Assembly (NCBI GenBank): GCA_014526335.1
Contig: JACTAT010000044.1
Span: forward strand, 1,866,182-1,930,181
Origin: Chrysaora quinquecirrha
Lineage: Eukaryota; Cnidaria; Scyphozoa; Semaeostomeae; Pelagiidae
Length of the DNA: 64,000 nucleotides
Direction: 5' to 3'
Shown here: one piece after another, positions 42,639 to 55,583 of the stretch
Position numbering within the stretch: position 1 is the first letter of the stretch
How the letters are laid out: every line of letters begins with the position of its first letter
Notes under the pieces: model-generated
What the model was told of the DNA's origin: nothing
The model's database searches: none
What the model saw: the letters and a program-made list of their open reading frames with translations, nothing else
Made by a program: the position numbers and the translations under genes

Positions 42639-45600
42639 ATGGCTGTGGCTGCTGAAGACACTGGCTTTAAAGTCGAGAAACTCTCTGGAGATAACTTTCA
42701 TAGTTGGAAATTCCAAATGAAAATGTATCTTATTGGACGAGATTTGTGGGACATTGTGACGGGTGAGGAAACTTTAAGTGCCCAAGCATCGGCTGAAGAA
42801 CAGAGGAAATATCGAAAGAGGGAAAATATGGCCCTTGCGACAGTGTGTCTGTCTGTCACTGCAAGTTTACAAATTTATGTAAGATCGGCTAAAACCGCAA
42901 AAGAAGCCTGGGATAGCCTGGAGAAGCAGTTCGAAAGAAAATCGCTGTCTCAAAAAATCTTTTATCGCCGCAAGCTGTATTCTGCTCGGATGAAGAAAGA
43001 TGAGAAAATGATTGACCACGTGAATTCTGTTAAAACGCTGGCTGAACATTTGGAAGCTGTTGATGATAAAGTTTCTGAGAAAGACTTGGTTATCATTTTA
43101 ATAAGTAGCCTTCCTGAAGAATATAATTACTTGATTGCTGCCCTTGAAACAATAGCAGAAGAAAAGCTAACTTGGGACTATGTCCGTGACAGACTCATTC
43201 ATGAATATGAAAAATTGCATGGAAAGGGCGGAAGTGAAAACGAAGTGAAAACTGAAAAAATGGCGACATGCCAAGATGCACTGTTGAGCAGGAAATTCAC
43301 AGAAAGCAAGAAAATAAACAACAGCGAGAAAACATTTACGTGTCATTATTGTAAAAAACCTGGACATTATGCAAGAGACTGTTATAAGAAAAAGGCTGAT
43401 GCAAGAAATAAACAACAGAAGGCGTCTGCAAATATTGCTGAGATTAAATCTAATGATGCTGAGAAATCTGATGATGTGAAAGAAGCTGAAATTGCGCTGA
43501 TTTCTGGTAATAATAATAATGATGATTGGTGGATTGACTCTGGTGCCTCGCAGCACATGACTCCAAACAAAAGGGAAATGGATGATTACACCAACTTCAA
43601 AAAGCCACTGCAAATAAGAATTGCTGACAATACTGTTTTATATGCCTATGGAAAGGGAAACCTACGCGTTTTGGTTTTTGATGGAAAAGAAAAACTGAAC
43701 ATTACGCTGAAAGATGTACTTTATGTGCCTAAGTTACGCAACAAGCTGCTTTCATTACCTTCCATCACTGAAAAGGGTGTTGAGGTACAGTTTAAAGGTC
43801 AGTCGTGTAAAATAGTGATTGATGATAAAGTTTACAGCATTGGACACAAACATGGAAAACTGTATAAACTTAATATAGAACCAGAACATTCATGCTGTTT
43901 TGGAGCTGCTGATGTATGTGATGATTTAACCTTGTGGCATAATCGCTATGGTCATCTTGGTTATGACAATCTCAAACTACTTTCTGATAAATCCATGGTT
44001 GATGGGATGGATTTGAAATCCAGAGAAAAAGCTGATAAAGAATGTAAATCATGCGCCTTTGGAAAAGAAACTCGTCAGTCATTCCCAAAGAAAAGCTCAC
44101 ATCAAAGTACACAGCTACTAGAAATTGTTCACAGTGATTTGTGCGGACCGATGAATGTGGCTTCAGTGGGAGGCTCAAGATACTTCGTAACTTTTATTGA
44201 TGACTTTTCACGTTACCACACTGTTTACACGATGAAAAATAAAAGTGAAGTACTTGATAAATTTAAAGAATTTGTTGCTGTTTCTGAAAATCAAACAGGA
44301 AGGAAAGTAAAGAGATTAAGAAGTGATAATGGAGGTGAATATTCATCTGGAGAATTCAAGAAATACTGCAAAGATCGTGGAATTCTTCAAGAATATACAA
44401 TACCTTATACACCACAGCAGAATGGAGTATCTGAACGCATGAACAGGACAATCATGGAGGCTGTGAGATCTATGTTACATCATGGTGGTCTACTGAAGAG
44501 TTTTTGGGCAGAAGCTGTAGCTACAGCTGTTTATATCAGAAATAGAAGCCCAACAACTTGTTTGAAAGAGAAGACACCATATGAGATTTGGCATGGTGAG
44601 AGGCCTAACGTTAGTCATTTGAAAGTATTTGGCTGCAATACGTTGGTGCATGTGCCTGATGAGAAAAGAAGCAAATTGGACAAAAAATCTGTTGAATGTG
44701 TGTTTGTTGGCTATCCTAGCGGTAGTAAAGGATACAAACTGTATAACATTGAAACAAAACAGATGATTAGAAGCCGTGATGTTATATTTATGGAGAATTC
44801 GTTTGGAAATGATTTGCTTCATAATGAAGAGAATGTAGAGCTGTTCACTGCTGAAAAGAATTCAGAGAATGATGTTTTGCGATTTGAAAACATTGTTGAA
44901 GAAGATGATGTGAATGCTAATGAAAATCACGTGCAAGCTGAAGTTGAAGCTGAACCTGAATTAGTTCAAAGAAGACCTCAAAGAAATATCGTAGCACCAG
45001 AGAGATATGGATGCATTACAGGTGATTGGTGGAATTATGCGTCACTTGCTACTTCTGACAGTGATGAGCCAAAGAATATCACTGAAGCATTCAAGAGCAG
45101 AAATGCAAAACAATGGAGGGATGCTACTGATGATGAATATAATTCCTTAATGAAGAACAACACATGGGAATTAGTTGATTTGCCTGATCAGAAGAATGTA
45201 GTTGGCTGCAAATGGCTGTTCAAACTGAAACGAAATGCTGACGGAAGTGTTAGCAGATATAAATCTCGCCTGGTTGCACAAGGCTTTACACAACAAGAAG
45301 GTGAAGATTACGATGAAATATTTGCACCTGTTGCTAAATATAACTCGATAAGATCAGTGCTAGCAATTGCAAACCAGCTTGATATGGATATTCATCAAAT
45401 GGACGTTAAAACTGCGTTCTTAAATGGTGATCTCGAAAATGAAATATACATGCAACAACCTGAAGGTTATGTGAATGAAGAGAAACCAAACATGGTTTGT
45501 AAACTCAAGAAGAGTTTATATGGATTGAAACAATCAGCTAGGTGCTGGAATGTTACAATCGACAAATACCTTAAACAATCTGGATTTGTACAAAATCCTG

Positions 45601-46623
45601 CTGATCCATGTGTTTATTGCAAATCAGAAATGAAAAATGGAAAAAGAAGTCTGATCATTATTGCTGTCTACGTGGATGATACAATTTTAGCGTCAAACGA
45701 CACTGCTATGTTAACAGCAGAGAAACGTGAATTGAGTAAAAGATTCGAGATGGAGGATCTCGGAGAAATCAGTTACTGTCTTGGGATGCAAATAAAGAGA
45801 GACAGAAAGGAAAAGGTTCTCAAAATTAGCCAGAAGACATACCTCGAGAATGTACTGAAGAAATTTGGTATGCAAGACTGCAAACCGATTTCTACCCCGT
45901 TGGAATCTAATGCAAGGTTTGAAAAGCTGGCGGATGATGAGAAAACTGTCAACATTAAAGAGTACCAAGCTATGATTGGCTGTCTAACATATGCTTCTGT
46001 TGCAACGCGACCAGATTTATCTGCAGCTGTGGGAGTATTAAGTCAATTCATGAATAAGCCTGGAACTGAGCATTTGAAAGGCGTTAAGCGGATCCTACGT
46101 TATATTCATGGTACGTTGAATTATGGATTACGCTACGACTGTTCGTCAGAAGGAGAATTTCGTCTTTGTGGTTACTCTGACGCAGACTGGGCTGGCGATG
46201 TATCGACAAGAAAATCGACATCTGGATACGTGTTCAAATTAGGAGAGGCAACAATCTCTTGGAAATCAAAGAGGCAGTCTGTTGTAGCTCTTTCTACTAC
46301 TGAAGCGGAATATGTTGCTCTATCCGCTGCATCACAGGAAGTTATTTGGTTGAGACGACTACTCAATAATATGGGAATGCAGCAAGAATCTCCTACTACT
46401 GTCAATGAAGACAATCAGGGGACGATAGCTTTATCAAAGAATCCGAAGAGCCACACGCGTACGAAACATATTGACATAAAATACCACTTTGTCAGAGAAG
46501 AAAGAAATAGATCTTGTCTATTGCCCTACAGAGAAGATGATCGCTGATATCATGACTAAAGGGTTACCAAGACCGAGGTTTGAAGAAATGAGATCTGCAA
46601 TGGGAGTTAAACTTTTGAATTAA
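42639..46623 (+). CDS. Copia Gag-Pol polyprotein, frameshifted near the C-terminus
   Basis: The ATG at 42639 (context ATCATGG) opens a frame of about 1302 codons. Domains in order: Gag; zinc knuckle CHYCKKPGHYARDC (about residue 234); aspartic protease IDSGAS (about 300); integrase HHCC zinc region and catalytic D-D-E (DLCGPM, SDNGGEY, NGVSERMNR, about 499-600); reverse transcriptase YVDD (about 1011-1014); RNase H (DADW, TTEAEY). A frame change near 46495-46505 diverts the last ~40 codons; the expected end lies in another frame, stopping at 46623. This may be a true mutation or an indel error. Only this step separates it from an intact copy. Confidence 0.9.
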
Positions 46624-46917
46624 ATTTTGTATTTGACTTTATACAAATATGACTCTCGTCAAGTGGGAGTGTTGGATTATGACTCATGTCATATTGTTTG
46701 ATTGACACTTTGATACGCTTCAATGCTGAGACTTTTTATCTCGTGATTTTTCGCATGATGTATTTTTAGTCTGGTTAGTCTTGTCTTGTTGTTTTGTTGT
46801 GTTCGATATTTTTCAGATAATCTTACTGTTAAATCGAAGATTTGTAGTTCTATGTTTCTCTCCTCGTCATAATATTTTAATAGAAAACATAGACGAAAGA
46901 AGAGAAAAATTCGCTAA

Positions 46918-47233
46918 TCTGATTTTCAAAAAATGACGTAATAATCCAGCAATCTGGGTAACTAGAACTTTCCAGAAAGTTCCATTCCAGAAGTTTCCAG
47001 AATGTTCCACAAGATTCTAGAAGCGAGAAATCCTGCAATCTGATTGGTTGGAATTTTCCAGAAGTTTCCAGAAAGTTCCACAAGATTCTAGAAAGAGAAA
47101 TCCTGCAATCTGATTGGTTAATAATTCGAACGTCACGTTCGATCAAACTATAAAATCGATGCGCAAAATCAAATCAGTTCAGTTGTAACAAGTCGTCGTA
47201 GAGTGCGGAGCTTAAAAAAATCACTAAAGAGTC
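46918..47233 (+). promoter_or_regulatory. Heat-shock-element array, copy 2
   Basis: All HSE arrays are preserved: four units at 46965-46982, five at 46985-47007 and six at 47051-47078, with the CCAAT boxes and TATAAAA at 47149-47155. The right Copia LTR ends only about 80 bp upstream, so LTR and HSE promoter are adjacent. Confidence 0.85.
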
Positions 47234-48214
47234 ATGGCTGCAATTTACGAAGTAAGAGATGAAGAGGGCCTAATCAAGTCATCATTTGCTGTCCAACCCG
47301 GTTCTAACAAATGGTTGTTAGTGGTGAAAGATACAATTGAAGATGGATTAGCTGTAAAATCAATGGGTATTTCTCATGCAGCACTGTCTCATCTCTTGGA
47401 AATAGTTGATGAAAACATAAACGATCAATTCCAGTTCCGCGGAGAAGATGCTGAAAGTCTGTTTGAGAAGAACAAAGGACACATTCAATCAAAGCAGTAC
47501 TTTGGCAGAATCACACAGTTTCTAACACTATACACTGAAGTTTTGAGTAAAGAAGAAGCGTATGAGGATAAGCTGGAAATCTATCTGCAGAAAAATGGTG
47601 ATTTCCCTCTACGACTCTGTCTTGGAATCCGAAGATGGAAGAATGAGAAGCCATCAAAGACGGGAATAAATCTGAAAGAAGAAATGCTGAAAGCATTATA
47701 TGGAAAGGTTGCTGACCTGAAAATGCTTCCACAACCATCCCGAAAAAGACCAGCGAGTGATGATGAGCAGATTCAAAAGAAGAAAAAGAAACAAGAAGAA
47801 GAAGATCCGGCAAAGATTGATGCTCGAGTGCAAGAAGCATATGCCGAAATTCTCCTGAAATACATTTTCAACAAAGCAAAAGAGTATTGTGAAAAGTGTG
47901 CAACTACAGAGATGTGGGCAAAACAAATTGATGCTGCTGATCACAAGCAAGATTGTATGGTACATAATGCTTTTAGATTTCTAACATTTCACATTAGTTA
48001 TGTCAACTCCGACATGCTTGCTGAAGGGAAAGAATCGTTTAAGAAGTCAATGTTTGATGAGCTGAAGAAGAAGAATGGTCGACTGAATCAAACAATCAAA
48101 TTCAGAGTTGAAAATCTGCATGATGAATTATCTCATCCAAGTCTCTTCACATCGATGTACCTGTTGCAAATATTGAGCAGAATAATAAACAATTTAATCA
48201 TGGCATTTGCCTAG
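47234..48214 (+). CDS. Unknown 326-residue protein under the HSE promoter (intact copy)
   Basis: Full-length version of the gene broken at 17959-18938. Residues 1-140 form a mixed alpha/beta-looking region. Residues 165-195 are charged with RKRP and KKKKK, a likely nuclear signal. Residues 200-326 look helical and contain C-x2-C (EKCATTEMW and nearby Cys) and several His. There is no membrane segment or known catalytic motif that I can name. The two copies agree closely apart from the frameshift, so the protein appears to have been maintained until recently. A heat-inducible early regulator is one possibility, from the promoter alone. Confidence 0.7.
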   Translation: MAAIYEVRDEEGLIKSSFAVQPGSNKWLLVVKDTIEDGLAVKSMGISHAALSHLLEIVDENINDQFQFRGEDAESLFEKNKGHIQSKQYFGRITQFLTLYTEVLSKEEAYEDKLEIYLQKNGDFPLRLCLGIRRWKNEKPSKTGINLKEEMLKALYGKVADLKMLPQPSRKRPASDDEQIQKKKKKQEEEDPAKIDARVQEAYAEILLKYIFNKAKEYCEKCATTEMWAKQIDAADHKQDCMVHNAFRFLTFHISYVNSDMLAEGKESFKKSMFDELKKKNGRLNQTIKFRVENLHDELSHPSLFTSMYLLQILSRIINNLIMAFA

Positions 48215-48393
48215 ACTGAACGTTGTTATACAGTTGTTATTCATGAGATGTTTAAAATTAGTGAACATTAGTTTGATGTTATAGATATTAGTTTGATGTT
48301 ATAGATATTAGTTCAATGGTATAGCTAGATGTAAAGAATTTGTTATAAATAGATGTTACCTGTTGTATGAGATGTTTAAAATTTGTTATAAAT

Positions 48394-49066
48394 ATGAGTT
48401 ATGATTTGAGATTTAAAGCACCTTTTCTTTGATTTTATCTGGAGTAAGCGGAAGCGGTAAAACGACTTGGGTAGAAAATCTGTTGAAAAATTATAACAAT
48501 ATAATTGATAATGGCAGACAATATCCCAATCTTATGTGGATCTCGGGAACAAATCAACCGGAATTGTTTGAGCGCGTTAAAAAAAGTTTTAACGGGAATT
48601 GTAGATTTATTACTGAGCTACCTGAAAACTTGTACGAAGAAATCGAAAGATCTGACAAAAGATTAACTATTGTTGTCGATGATTTAATGCATGAAATTGC
48701 CAACTTTAAAGATTTGGGAAAATTGTTCACAAAGGAAGATCTCATCTAAACATCAATGTAATTGTTATGATGCAAAACCCTTTTCCAAGAGGAACAGAAA
48801 TGAGAAATTTAGCTCTCAATACTCAGTATCAAGTTCTTTTCAAGAATCCTCGAGATAGAAGTCAAATTAGATTTCTTGCACGGCAAATTATGCCCTCATC
48901 TCCAAAAACATTCCTTGACATTTACAATGATGCAACAGCAAGAATGTACGGCTACTTACTTTGTGATTTCACGCAATCGATTGGAGAAGATATGAGATTT
49001 CGCACTAATATTTTCCCTAATGAAGCTCCTTTAGTGGTGTACAAGTCTAAAAAAGGTTATAAATAG
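48394..49066 (+). pseudogene. Polinton packaging ATPase, copy 2, two frame breaks
   Basis: Same gene as 19118-19791. One T is missing from the run at about 48421-48426 compared with copy 1, and the break near 48729 is shared. Walker A GVSGSGKT and Walker B are intact between them. Confidence 0.8.
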
Positions 49067-49094
49067 AGATCAACAATTCTATAAGACAGTTAAA

Positions 49095-49265
49095 ATGGAT
49101 TCTTTTGAAAAGATAGTCATGGAGCCAAGCAAATCTGACGATGAACCAGTGAAGAAAAAGCCTAAAAAGGTTATAAATAAAGGAAGAAAGTGCAAGAAAA
49201 GAAAGCGACGAAGAAAAAAGTGTACAAATGTTAAATTGTTAGAACTGTTAATTGATTTATTATGA
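49095..49265 (+). CDS. Small Lys/Arg-rich protein, copy 2 (56 aa)
   Basis: Reads through the A-run that breaks copy 1 and ends in TGA 49263-49265, overlapping the integrase ATG at 49262 (ATGA). The overlap argues that this is the ancestral form and that the peptide belongs to the same translational chain as the integrase. Confidence 0.55.
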   Translation: MDSFEKIVMEPSKSDDEPVKKKPKKVINKGRKCKKRKRRRKKCTNVKLLELLIDLL

Positions 49266-50316
49266 GTTTAGAAAAGTTATATTCTGATCCTTCTGTTCCG
49301 GGTTCTCTCGGGGGTTTGGATAAAGCGTATAGAGAATTCAAAAAAGTAATTCCTAATTTGAAAAGGAAAGATGTTGAAGAATGGAGTAAAACTAGTCTTG
49401 CCTATTCGCTGCACAAACCAAGTAGGAAGAACTTTAAACGGGAGCGGATACTAACCAATAACATTGATTATTTATGGGAATGTGATCTTGTTGATATGAC
49501 GCATTTGAAAAAAGAAAACGACAACATTACATTCCTCTTATGCTGTATTGATACTTTTAGCAAGTATGCATGGGTAAAGCCTCTAAAAAGAAAAACTGCA
49601 AAAGAAATTGTCAATGCGTTTAAAGAAATTTTATCCGAAAGAAAACCTAAAAGGTACGATCCGACAAAGGCAGCGAGTTTATAAACAAAGAATTCCAAGC
49701 TTTGTTGAAGAAAAACGATATTGGATTTTACACTGCAAATAATGAAGTAAAGGCAGCAATTGTTGAACGATTTAACAGAACATTAAAAGGACGAATGTAT
49801 AGATACTTTACAGCACAAAATACGTTGAGATATATTGATAATTTGCAAGATTTTGTCAACTCATACAATAATACATATCACAGATCTATTGGTATGAGAC
49901 CTTCTGAAGTCAACCAAGACAATGTCGACACTGTTCGAAAAAGATTGTTTAAAAAAGAAACCAGAAAAAATAAAAAGCTTTTCAAAACTGGAGATTATGT
50001 AAGATTGAGTTTGAAGAAGAGAATGTTTAAGAAAGGTTACTTGCAAAATTACACTGAAGAAATATTCAAGATCAGTAAAGTCTTTAAAGAAAGATATCCA
50101 GCAATGTATGAAATTGAAGATCTACAAGGTGAAAAGATAGTTGATCGTTTCTATAAAGAAGAGCTACAACGTGTGTATCTTCCAAAAACATTTGTTGTCG
50201 AGCAAGTGTTGAAAACTAAGAAGAAGAGGGGCAAAAACTTCTATTTAATCAGATGGAGAGGTTATCCTCCACAATTTGATGAGTGGGTAGCTGAAAGTCA
50301 ATTGGAGACAATATGA
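49262..50316 (+). pseudogene. Polinton integrase with chromodomain, copy 2, one frame break
   Basis: Intact through the first catalytic Asp and FLLCCIDTFSKYAW (to 49684), then a break at about 49648-49656 (AAAAGG), identical to that in copy 1. The second Asp, the Glu and the chromodomain follow in the next frame to 50316. Confidence 0.85.
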
Positions 50317-51199
50317 TTGACGAAGAATTCGATTTGGTTCTTCCTTCGGGATTTGCTACCGATAGAATGAAATTAGTAGATTTCACAGTTGATTTACCTC
50401 ACGTATTTCAATTAAACAATAAGAGAAAGTGGGAAATGGCATTGTTACAAATGACGTTGCCGGATAGAGGAGAAAAATCACTACAAGATCAATATTGGTT
50501 TTCAATAGCAAATGAGTATGTAACAGTCACGGATGAAGAGGGGAAATTGATTGATTGGGGTATAAATGACTTTTTAATGAAAATTCTATCTTGATAAAGA
50601 AATTATTGAAACACGCGATAATACTCTCATGTATTATGAATTCAAAAGGCTTTTCAATGACAGGGTATTGAATTTCCCTGAGTTTGGTTATGAGTTGAAA
50701 AACATGTTATCAGTATCATTGATTGGTGGAAAGATACAGTTTGAAATGAAAGATGATTTGAAATCATTGGGATATTCAACATATCACGGTAAAACGATGA
50801 AATTTACCAGTGCACTTCTCATGAAATTTTCAAGACCTTTGGCACATTTCCTTGGTTTGGAAGATCAAATGAATAACACATTGCCAAATGGTTCAACATT
50901 AACATACTTTGAATACAAGACTTCTGACAGTATACAACCTCACCAGGCTATGTATCTGATTGTATATAAGAAGAAGGCAGATGGAGATCCGTTAACTGGA
51001 GGAAAGATCAACTGTTTGAGTAGAATAAAGGATGGTGTTCATTTAAATGAACATACATCTATAAATATAGAATGTGATCTATTGGAAAGCAATTATCTTG
51101 GTGGTATTGAGAAAAGGCGAGTTTTGAGAAAACTAACATTTTACGATACAGATCTCGATACATATGTTAGATATTATGCTCCAAAGAATATTATCGTGC

Positions 51200-54100
51200 A
51201 TTTAGGGGTCGTGCATTTAATAGGGGTCGTGCATTTTCAGAAATGGCAGACGGATGCATTTTCAAAGCTCTGACGCTGTTAGCATTCTTCTATGTCTATA
51301 AAGCCAAGTTTGATAATCATCTGGCAAGAGTTAAGTTCACTGATGAGATCTTTAACAGTTGTGGCTTGTTCTGTAGTGGAGGTAGCATTCTAAATGGGTC
51401 AGAGACCGTTATAGCCATCAACCGAGGGGAAAGGCCTAGGCCCTACGGGCCTAAAGGGCCTAAACGGGCAAGGTCAGCAGAGATGGTGGTAGACAAGCCT
51501 ACATTCAACTTATTTATGAAACTTATGATTCTTAGTGGAGACATTCAGCAAAATCCAGGCCCACATAATAGATATCCATGCGGAGTATGTTCAAAGGAAG
51601 TGAAAAATAACGGAATACAGTGTGACTCATGCGACAAGTGGTATCACGCCAAATGCTGTTCTGTGAGTAAAAATATGTTTAACATTCTGGCAAACTCTTC
51701 CTGTGTCTGGATTTGCTGCAACTGCGGCCTCCCTAACTTTTCAAGCTCGTTGTTTACTGAGACTGATCCGCTTATGAGCACTTATAACTCATTTGAGCTA
51801 CTTGCAAATGTTGAGGAAAGCAGAAACTCTTCTTTTGTGCCCGAAGAGCCATTATGTGCTTCCTCCCCAAAAAAAAAGGCAAAGTAGGAATAATGCACAA
51901 AAGCTCGGAACACTGAAGGAAATTTTAATTCAATTGAGTGTCATAAGACAGAGTTTTGGAACCTCCTGGATCGCACCAACCCGGATATTATCATCGGTGT
52001 AGAAACTAAGCTGGACAGTTCAATTACAAACTCAGAAATATTTCCACCACAATATACTGCTAATGTTTTTCGAGAAGATCGTAATAGGCATGGGGGTGGA
52101 GTGTTAGTGGCTTTTAAAAATGATTATATTGGTACCAAGGAGAGTTCAATGAAAACAGACTGTGAAATTGTTTGGGCAAAAATGGAGGTAGCAGGATGCA
52201 GAACGTTACACTTATGTTCGCATTATAAACCTTCTGAAGGGGATGAGCACAGTGTACAGCAATTTGAGGAATCATTGCAAAAACTAAGGCAAAATTCCAA
52301 TTCTTTTGTCATAATTGGTGGGGATATGAACTTCCCTGGGTATGACTGGCACCTAAAAGCACTGAAACCAAACTGCAAATACCCAACAGTCACTTACAAA
52401 TTTGTTGAACTACTTGATGACCACTCCCTTAGCCAACATGTTATTGAACCAACAAGACTTGAAAATACCTTGGACCTGTTTATAACTAACAAAGAATTCA
52501 TGGTCAAGTCAATCCAGATAATTCCAGGCCTAAGTGATCATGACATTGTCCAAGCAGAAATAGATATCAAACCCATAATTAACCAGCAAAATCCAAGGAA
52601 AGTGCCATTATACAAAAGAGCAGATTGGGATTCACTAAAAGAACACATGCAGGCATTCTCACTAAATTTTGTAAATAATTCAGAAATAACAGATGATGTG
52701 GACAGGCTCTGGATAAATTTCTCAACTGAGCTAGAAAGAAGCATTATGAAATACATTCCACACAGAACAGCAAGTGCTAAAAATCGCCCACCCTGGATTA
52801 GCAGAGAGATAAAAAGACTTTTCAGGAAAAGGAAAAGCTGCATAGAGAATCAAAGAAATCTGCAAATCCAATGAATGAAAAGAGAAGATGAAAAATTGAA
52901 GCAAACCATACAGTCAGCATGTAGAAAATCATATTGGTCATACGTAGAAAATCTCATATCAGAAAATAAGGAAGAGCCGAAGTCCAACACATTTGAGGTG
53001 TCTAAACGATTCTGGAGCTTTATTAAGCACAAGAAGACTGACAGCAGTGCTGTCCAAAGTCTAAATGTTAATGGCAATATGGTGACTGACCCAAAAGCAA
53101 AAGCAAATGCCCTTAACGATCAATTCCAAGCAGCATTCTCCAACCAAACACCTATGTCCTTGAAAATGATATGTGATGATTATCTTGCAAAGAGCTCGAG
53201 AGATGATGATAACTTGATTATGCCTGACTTTGACGTTTCCATCATAGGAGTAAAGCACTTATTAGATAAATTAAAACCTCACAAGGCAGGAGGTCCAGAT
53301 TAGCTGAGACCAAGGGTATTAAAGGAACTTTCTTGTCAGATATCCCCAGCTCTAGCACACATTTTCAATGCTTCGTTAGAGCAAGGAAAGCTCCCCAAAA
53401 TATGGAAAAGTGCCAATATAGTACCTATTTTTAAAAAAGGAGACAGAGCTGAGGCAGTAAACTACAGGCCAATCTCCCTCACTTGTGTTTGCTGTAAGTT
53501 ATTAGAGCATGTGATCTGTTCTCAACTTATGCAACACCTTAACAGTCATGGAATTTTGTATAACTTACAACATGGTTTCAGGGAGAAACGCAGTTGTGAA
53601 ACGCAGCTTCTTGAATTTTCACATGAAATGCTACTATCAATGCAGAATGGTAATCAAAATGATCTAATTGTAATGGATTTCTCCAAGGCTTTTGATAAAG
53701 TTGCTCACAATAGACTATTGTACAAGTTAAACAAATGTGGTGTAAAGGGGAAGACCTTGAGGTGGATACGGGCATTTCTTAGTGAAAGATCTCAAAGTGT
53801 GGTTTTAGATAACAGCAAGTCAAAGTCGATTCCTGTGTTATCTGGGGTACCTCAAGGCTCAATATCGGGTCCAGCTCTTTTTCTGGTTTACATAAATGAC
53901 CTGCCACAGTATGTCAAGCATAGCACAGTGAGATTATTTGCTGATGACACCTTATTGTACGTAACCATTGCTAATGAAAGAGACTGCCAGAAAGTGCAAG
54001 AGGACCTACACAACTTGGAGCAATGGGAGAATGAGTGGCAAATGTGTTTTCATCCTGAAAAATGTCAAGTAGTATCAATATCAAGGAAGATAAATCCCAT

Positions 54101-55075
54101 AAAGTTTGTATATAGGTTGCATGGACAGGCGCTGAAAGCAGTGCCATCTGTTAAGTACCTTGGCCTTACTGTTACACATGATATGAAATGGAATAATCAC
54201 GTAAATAATATTACTGCAGCTGCCAATAGAACACTTGGCTTTGTAAAGAGAAATTTGAGAGTAAATTCGGCGAAAGTAAAAGAGCAAGCATATAAAGCTT
54301 TAGTGAGGCCTAAGCTGGAATACTGTGCGACGGTTTGGGATCCTAAAGCAACATCAGATGAATTCACGGGATCAATGAGAAATCATCGTCTTGTTAATCA
54401 AATTGAAATGGTTCAACGCAGAGCTGCGAGATGGGTGACAGGACGTTATAATAATACATCTAGTGTGTCTGATATGCTCCAATCACTTGGATGGCGCAGT
54501 TTAGAACAGCGTAGAGTAGACGCCAGGCTGACAATGTTATATAAGATCACACATGGACTTGTCTCTACTCAACTTAAAGATCACCTGAAGTACTCTGGTA
54601 GAAATGGGAAATTGTTACAGCCTCAAACGAAGACCGATTATTTTAAATTCTCATTTCTGCCACGCACTATCAAACAATGGAGAAGCCTAGATGCAAATGT
54701 GATTGACAGTCAATCTGTAAATATTTTCAAGAAGAGAGTGCAGGATATAACACACGAAAGACTCTTATAATAACAAAATTTTTGATAAGAAAGACAACTA
54801 ATTTTACTATATATTATAGCCTTAAAGGGAATCTAAGCATATAATATATTCCAATTTCATTTCCAATTTCAATTTTATTTCCAATTCCTTTCCAGATGCG
54901 ATTGGTTCTTTTCACGGAATGGATTACATATGCTTGGATTCCCTTTCACTTAAAAAAAAAAAAAAAATTTTGTTAACTAAGCTAATATTTTTCCTCTTAA
55001 TAATTTTTATTTTCATGACACTGATGTTAAGCTTCTTTTTAGAAGGCAATCAGTATACTGGTAAATAAATAATTT
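51200..55075 (+). mobile_element. CR1-like retrotransposon, copy 2
   Basis: Same insertion as at 21925-25810 with its own damage: a 10-bp deletion in the endonuclease start (near 51919), a nonsense change CAG to TAG near 53300, and several indels. The 2A-like motif and PHD finger are intact at about 51535-51730. Confidence 0.8.
51243..54770 (+). pseudogene. CR1-like ORF, copy 2, broken
   Basis: Frames 51243-51887 (2A and PHD), about 52101-52874 (endonuclease; GGDMNFPGYDW intact here but broken in copy 1), 52875-53303, and 53511-54770 (reverse transcriptase, FADD at about 53938). Breaks fall at different places from copy 1. Confidence 0.8.
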
Positions 55076-55220
55076 TCACACCATTGGAGAGGTTGCAGTT
55101 TCAACAAATCCCAATAAGATTGGTAGATGATGAAGGGAATCTTATAAAATTAACATCTCTCTATTCCGCAAAGCAATATATTGGAGAAACATCACTAACA
55201 GTAAGAATTAGGCCGGTAAT

Positions 55221-55583
55221 ATGAATGTAACTTTAAATAATAGACATGTAAATTTTGTTAATCCACTTCCAGTGGATACAAGTTGGAAATGTAGCATGAT
55301 TGCTTGTACGTTACATCGAAAAGAAAAAGATGAGAATGAAAAAGTGTTTGCTGTTTGTTGTGATTTCATTATAAGTAAGGATGCTGTTCCTCTATTGGGT
55401 CTAGTTATTGACGATTCGCAATCGATTCATAGATCAACTATAAATCCTGCATCGTATAGAGTAACAAGATCTCATATAAAATCATTTGATATTAAAATCA
55501 TCAACTGGGAAACGTTGGAAGATATATCGGATAAATTTGAAGACAATTGTCAGATTGATTTGTTTTTCAGCAAAGATGATTAA
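55221..55583 (+). CDS. Unknown 120-residue protein, copy 2
   Basis: Same length and overlaps as 25956-26318; the third residue is Val instead of Ala. Confidence 0.6.
   Translation: MNVTLNNRHVNFVNPLPVDTSWKCSMIACTLHRKEKDENEKVFAVCCDFIISKDAVPLLGLVIDDSQSIHRSTINPASYRVTRSHIKSFDIKIINWETLEDISDKFEDNCQIDLFFSKDD

Larger units (their letters stand above)
42302..46882 (+). mobile_element. Ty1/Copia LTR retrotransposon (4581 bp)
   Basis: Left LTR 42302-42513, right LTR 46670-46882, differing at only a few positions. The LTR starts TGTTGG and ends AATA, so the ends are TG...TA rather than TG...CA. The 5-bp target duplication GAAAA lies at 42297-42301 and 46883-46887; copy 1 has a single GAAAA at the empty site. 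The primer site follows the left LTR (42514-42527) and the polypurine tract AAGTGGGAG precedes the right LTR. The insertion is recent judged by LTR similarity. Confidence 0.93.
41918..46917 (+). pseudogene. Basic precursor-like core protein, copy 2, split by Copia
   Basis: Codons from the ATG at 41918 to about 42301 match copy 1 with one change (D/G near residue 122). The Copia element then interrupts it, and the last codons resume after the right LTR, ending at TAA 46915-46917. Both adenain-like sites lie upstream of the break. Confidence 0.8.
50313..55224 (+). pseudogene. Penton-like protein A, copy 2, split by CR1 and frameshifted
   Basis: As in copy 1, split by CR1. In addition, two one-base losses in T and A runs near 50574-50582 break the N-terminal part, which resumes at about 50629. 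The C-terminal fragment ends at 55222-55224, overlapping the next ATG. Confidence 0.65.
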
